A stretch of DNA of 64,000 nt. Source: Macrostomum hystrix (Eukaryota > Platyhelminthes > Macrostomidae). Made by a program: the position numbers and the translations under genes. Below, in pieces: positions 63,501-64,000 of the stretch (position 1 is its first letter; the number at the start of each line of letters is the position of its first letter). Below the pieces are notes generated by a model that saw only the letters and a program-made list of their open reading frames with translations, did not search any database and was not told the DNA's origin. Location of the stretch: contig CATNEN010000001.1 in NCBI GenBank assembly GCA_950097015.1, positions 6,681,501-6,745,500 of the forward strand. The letters run 5' to 3'.

Positions 63501-63573
63501 ATTGAGGTGATATGAACTTTTCAAGTCTCTCATATGTAGTTCTCCAATTCTTATGAACGTCCTTTAGATCCAT
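52937..63573 (-). CDS. MAN2C1: Alpha-mannosidase class 2C member 1 (GH38), cytosolic, six exons
   Basis: Hydrolyses alpha-mannosyl bonds of free oligosaccharides released from glycoproteins, in the cytosol; no signal peptide is seen. Exons from the start: 63473-63573, 63251-63391, 58059-58797, 56982-57383, 56110-56487, 52937-54517; all GT-AG, phases 2-2-0-0-0, 1114 codons with stop. The N terminus ([20 protein letters not shown]) and WFRVEL motif are typical of MAN2C1. Active-site pieces: [10 protein letters not shown] (His288 and Asp290 as zinc ligands), [10 protein letters not shown] (Asp400 as nucleophile), NQFHDV (His605 as zinc ligand). [14 protein letters not shown] and LQRPTR-like C-terminal motifs are kept. 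Human MAN2C1 is about 1040 aa. All key residues are present, so the enzyme looks functional. A retrotransposon occupies intron 2. Confidence 0.93.
54725..55960. repeat. 40-bp minisatellite, about 28 copies, MAN2C1 intron 5
   Basis: The unit is GAGTCGTCAGAGACTCGCTT followed by GAGTCATTACAGAAGAGTTY. Each unit holds TGAGTCA, the AP-1 consensus, and GACTCGCTTGAGTC, a 5-bp stem with a 4-nt loop. The right end (from 55785) decays to shorter GAGTCGTTAGAGACTCGTTT units. Confidence 0.95.
56110..56487 (-). CDS. MAN2C1: MAN2C1 exon 5
   Basis: 378 nt, phase 0, acceptor TTCGCCAG, donor GAG|GTGAGT. Contains [25 protein letters not shown] and [20 protein letters not shown], both close to vertebrate MAN2C1. 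The acceptor lacks a long pyrimidine tract; an alternative AG lies 13 nt upstream but breaks the phase. Confidence 0.88.
56505..56950. repeat. 22-bp minisatellite (GGAGCTTGGAGAATGGTAGATA), about 20 copies, MAN2C1 intron 4
   Basis: Units alternate AGCTTGGAG and AGCAGGGAG/AGCAGGAAG. It fills nearly the whole 494-bp intron, starting about 20 bp from the exon 5 acceptor; the minus-strand Ser/Pro/Tyr frame is an artefact. Confidence 0.95.
56982..57383 (-). CDS. MAN2C1: MAN2C1 exon 4: catalytic nucleophile
   Basis: 402 nt, phase 0, acceptor ATACTCTCACAG, donor CAG|GTGCGC. Reads [20 protein letters not shown] and on through [40 protein letters not shown] and [11 protein letters not shown]. Asp400 in WLPDTFGYS is the expected GH38 nucleophile. 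Confidence 0.93.
57641..57978 (+). mobile_element. SINE-B copy, best preserved, in MAN2C1 intron 3
   Basis: Full structure: GGGTCAGTGGCAGAGGGGTT (A box region), CCTGAGCTCGATTCC (B box), GGGGCGCAGCCTAGTGGAGA, AGTGTACACTGCCTGACAAT, GGAGTCAGCGAAATAGGCAG, and the 3' end GGTCTAGTGTCACCAAATAA. It is antisense to MAN2C1. Confidence 0.85.
58059..58797 (-). CDS. MAN2C1: MAN2C1 exon 3: N-domain and first zinc site
   Basis: 739 nt, acceptor CACATGCAG, donor CAG|GTTAGT. Starts [20 protein letters not shown] and ends in [20 protein letters not shown], then [13 protein letters not shown] supplies two zinc ligands. The part between is diverged, as in other MAN2C1 proteins. Confidence 0.92.
58875..59126 (+). 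repeat. 5' LTR
   Basis: Starts TGTTGTATCGTGACTTG and ends GCCAGCCACGACACGA. AATAAA at 59067-59072 could be its polyadenylation signal. If two more bases are included (CA) the ends are TGTTGT and ACGACA, a near-perfect inverted pair, but the 3' LTR does not share those two bases. Confidence 0.9.
59129..59494 (+). CDS. Retrotransposon gag-like frame (interrupted)
   Basis: ATG lies only 2 bases after the 5' LTR; TGG at 59130 may be the start of the primer-binding site, so the two would overlap. The 121 codons resemble a gag core ([31 protein letters not shown]). The frame ends at a TGA at 59492-59494 while sequence homologous to the rest of gag continues in another frame. Described as a break; whether it is inactivating, a programmed shift, or a base-call error cannot be told here. 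Confidence 0.7.
   Translation: MASQAASELPLNDPAMAEAWLQSFEALCRHKKLQDTNKEKQVTDLFLARAGINAVRSVSIMAKPKNIEDMTFKDIKKMIIGRLQPKKKLVIAERTRFMSQRQLSTESAQQFAERLRDAAKH
59544..62975 (+). CDS. Retrotransposon gag C-terminus and pol polyprotein
   Basis: Continuous frame of 1143 codons. Zinc knuckles at about 86-118 ([27 protein letters not shown]). Aspartic protease LDSGSG at about 170. Reverse transcriptase about 290-480 with catalytic YQDD near 437-440. RNase H with TTDAS near 582. Integrase with a zinc-binding HHCC region (HGDSHCG ... CQRC, about 797-832) and catalytic D-D-E near 860, 915 and 951. The tail has short GGRNPD/DD-type repeats. Catalytic residues look intact. The start given is the first frame-open codon after the break, not a true initiator. 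Confidence 0.88.
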   Translation: MIQTLLISGLCDRSQRTKTLEHIQSSENPVTLDTCLQYIQQLELIQSYSSSDRSAEAREPSRSSETAESSTPVASIDRNRNSGAQCRSCGLQHQPGKCPAFGKTCNKCHRRNHFAAVCRSSAKSKSVAHAHEIDTSECEQAGIYTIVGNESGSGSIKTVLIEGKPFKMQLDSGSGASIIPINFWRSLGEPKLRKSKLRLRQFDGTVIRTRGCFTALIEVGRQIACADVTVTECTKEHGLIGTDVLDFKLDTATVNQVERSSEPLGKLKGFRARVLLRENAQPSFFDARPLPIHLKPLVVARLRTMIDAGILEPVPPGGSSWASPIVVVRKADGDLRICSDYKVGVNPKICSDAYPLPNIEQAFSALAGMKHFAIVDLTNAYNQIELDEASREILTINTPLGLLRWTRMPFGVKTASAQFQAAMEATVGGAVSNLVIYQDDMCVGATTADELDSKVRDLLRALSDAGMSINEKKCVFRSTEISFLGYRIAADGVRPDRKLVEKILGVSTPASKKELESFLGMTVYYSRYIKSYSEKTEPLTELRSKKVAFHWGPRQQKAFDELKQALAASPVVRIFDARKRTTLTTDASEKAIAAILSQDEHPVMYLSRRLTPAERNYSNIEREALAVVWATQRARHFLLGSKFVLQCDHQPLEFIFSPSRELPKVTSARIMRWALQLSAFDYEISYIKGSCIPHVDALSRIEFKEEGDGDDCQESFVHWAETEVLKLEQIRDATDNDPVLASVKRRIRSNAWNNCSAAERPYKAVRQQLSVESGVVCLRDLVVPPSRLRQDVLRAAHGDSHCGALATRNRLKLEAWWPGHCEDVENFVKQCQRCAEIRPMPARTCHTWPAENGPWRRVHMDHAHVPGFGLLLIVVDAFSGWPEAVPVADKSAMTVIKVLRLIFSRLGVPHTLVADNAPEFRDQQLHEWLKKIGCSPMHSPPYHPQSNGCAERMVQTVKKGLRAFAVHQGRFDAYLAKLLLNYRATPRGDGRGSPSALMGRQLRSPLTLQFDTDAPLVYQSRPGVPAETVRFVVQAGHNTAVVTRDKDDRPVLAHRDQLRLCPSPSRAEVTDNTDDGGRDPDDAGRSPDDGGRNPDEGGRNPEPISQRPDAAAPPQQTAEATPEPRRSCRSTKGVAPDQLSPRW
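62974..62983 (+). promoter_or_regulatory. Polypurine tract
   Basis: GATGAGGGGA directly before the 3' LTR, overlapping the pol stop codon. It is the expected priming site for plus-strand synthesis in LTR elements; one T interrupts the purines. Confidence 0.6.
62984..63235 (+). repeat. 3' LTR
   Basis: Matches the 5' LTR over 252 bp with one substitution. It is followed by TTTAGTTTTACTTAC, of which the last part is the MAN2C1 exon 2 splice donor on the opposite strand. Confidence 0.9.
63251..63391 (-). CDS. MAN2C1: MAN2C1 exon 2
   Basis: 141 nt, acceptor AATTTCTAG, donor GT|GTAAGT. Reads (R)[19 protein letters not shown] then [14 protein letters not shown]. It joins [11 protein letters not shown] in exon 3 exactly as 'DSFGPTWWTCWFRVEL' does in vertebrates, which confirms that the intron holding the retrotransposon must be removed whole. 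Confidence 0.88.
63473..63573 (-). CDS. MAN2C1: MAN2C1 exon 1: start
   Basis: ATG at 63571-63573. Reads [20 protein letters not shown] then [13 protein letters not shown], ending AG|GTGAGA. Matches the conserved MAN2C1 N terminus (HWRTTLERVEKFVSP). An acceptor-like CTTTTATAG lies 3 nt before the ATG, so a 5' UTR intron or trans-spliced leader is possible. Confidence 0.88.
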
Positions 63574-63741
63574 TGGCTATAAAAGCAGAACGCTAAAAAT
63601 GCAATTAAAAGTAAATTACAAGCAATTGCTAGACAGCTTTAGAGCAGTATGAATAAAAATATTAGCCTACTATCCAGTGCATTTATTTTACTAAGGTAAG
63701 AAATAGTTACTTAAATTAAACTTAATACTAACAATAATTAC
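63574..63741. promoter_or_regulatory. Immediate upstream region of MAN2C1
   Basis: AT-rich, no clear core promoter motif. It is squeezed between the start codon and a SINE-B copy. Confidence 0.25.
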
Positions 63742-64000
63742 AGGAGGACTATGGGCAATGGCAGATCATTTAGTGACACTAGACCTGCAGCCATCAAGAA
63801 AGCAACTCTGCCCATTTCACTCACCCTGAGTACACATACACACAGGTACTATACAAAGGCATTTGCTCACACGTGTGTACATCTGCCCTTACTTTCTCAT
63901 TGTCAGGCAGTGTACACTCTCACTATGCTTTGGAGGTTGGCCCTCAAGGGCATAAATTGCACGATAAGCCCCCAAGCCCTCTTTCTGCAGCTGCCCCAAA
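63742..64000 (-). mobile_element. SINE-B copy, minus strand, cut by the window end
   Basis: Contains the reverse complement of the family end (CATTTAGTGACACTAGACCT), CTCTGCCCATTTCACTCACC, GTCAGGCAGTGTACACTCTC and the beginning of the central body. The tRNA-like head lies beyond 64000. Confidence 0.8.

Overview
This window is nuclear DNA of an animal. It holds three multi-exon genes with GT-AG introns, tRNA-derived SINEs, a Ty3/gypsy-type LTR retrotransposon, two kinds of MITE, and an extreme load of minisatellites. The encoded proteins (a PLEKHG5-like RhoGEF, a doublecortin-domain protein, a cytosolic class II alpha-mannosidase) are typical of bilaterian animals. The mix of very short introns with long introns stuffed with tandem repeats, and splice-acceptor-like AGs just upstream of two start codons, would suit a free-living flatworm such as Macrostomum or another lophotrochozoan. 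That placement is a guess; nothing in the window fixes the species.

Layout. 1-2408: degenerate repeats and SINE copies upstream of the first gene. 2409-36436 (+): a 20-exon gene for a PLEKHG5-family Rho guanine nucleotide exchange factor, about 1193 aa, including a 26-nt start exon. Almost every intron longer than about 450 bp is filled by its own minisatellite (periods 16 to 58 bp). 36437-38568: AT-rich space between convergent genes. 38569-46259 (-): a DCDC2-like gene with two doublecortin domains and alternative C-terminal ends carrying IQ motifs. 46260-52936: intergenic, dominated by a 3.6-kb array of a 36-bp unit, a hAT-type MITE with an 8-bp target duplication, and a Tc1/mariner-like MITE that has grown a 42-bp minisatellite. 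52937-63573 (-): a six-exon MAN2C1 gene, about 1113 aa. A 4.36-kb LTR retrotransposon with almost identical LTRs sits antisense in its second intron, 15 bp from the splice donor. The right edge is a SINE copy cut by the window.

The three genes have no obvious shared pathway (Rho signalling, microtubule binding, free-oligosaccharide breakdown), so the window reads as an ordinary euchromatic segment whose interest lies in its repeats. The strongest pattern is in the 8.2-kb intron 4 of the RhoGEF gene. It carries the same 16-bp minisatellite near both ends in opposite orientation, which would let the transcript fold and bring the two splice sites together. A second pattern is that several unrelated arrays share a CAGGTR core, five of them within TCTAACAGGT or a close variant, resembling splice signals. 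All exon models come from reading splice sites, codon phase and family similarity by eye; no alignment or expression data were available.
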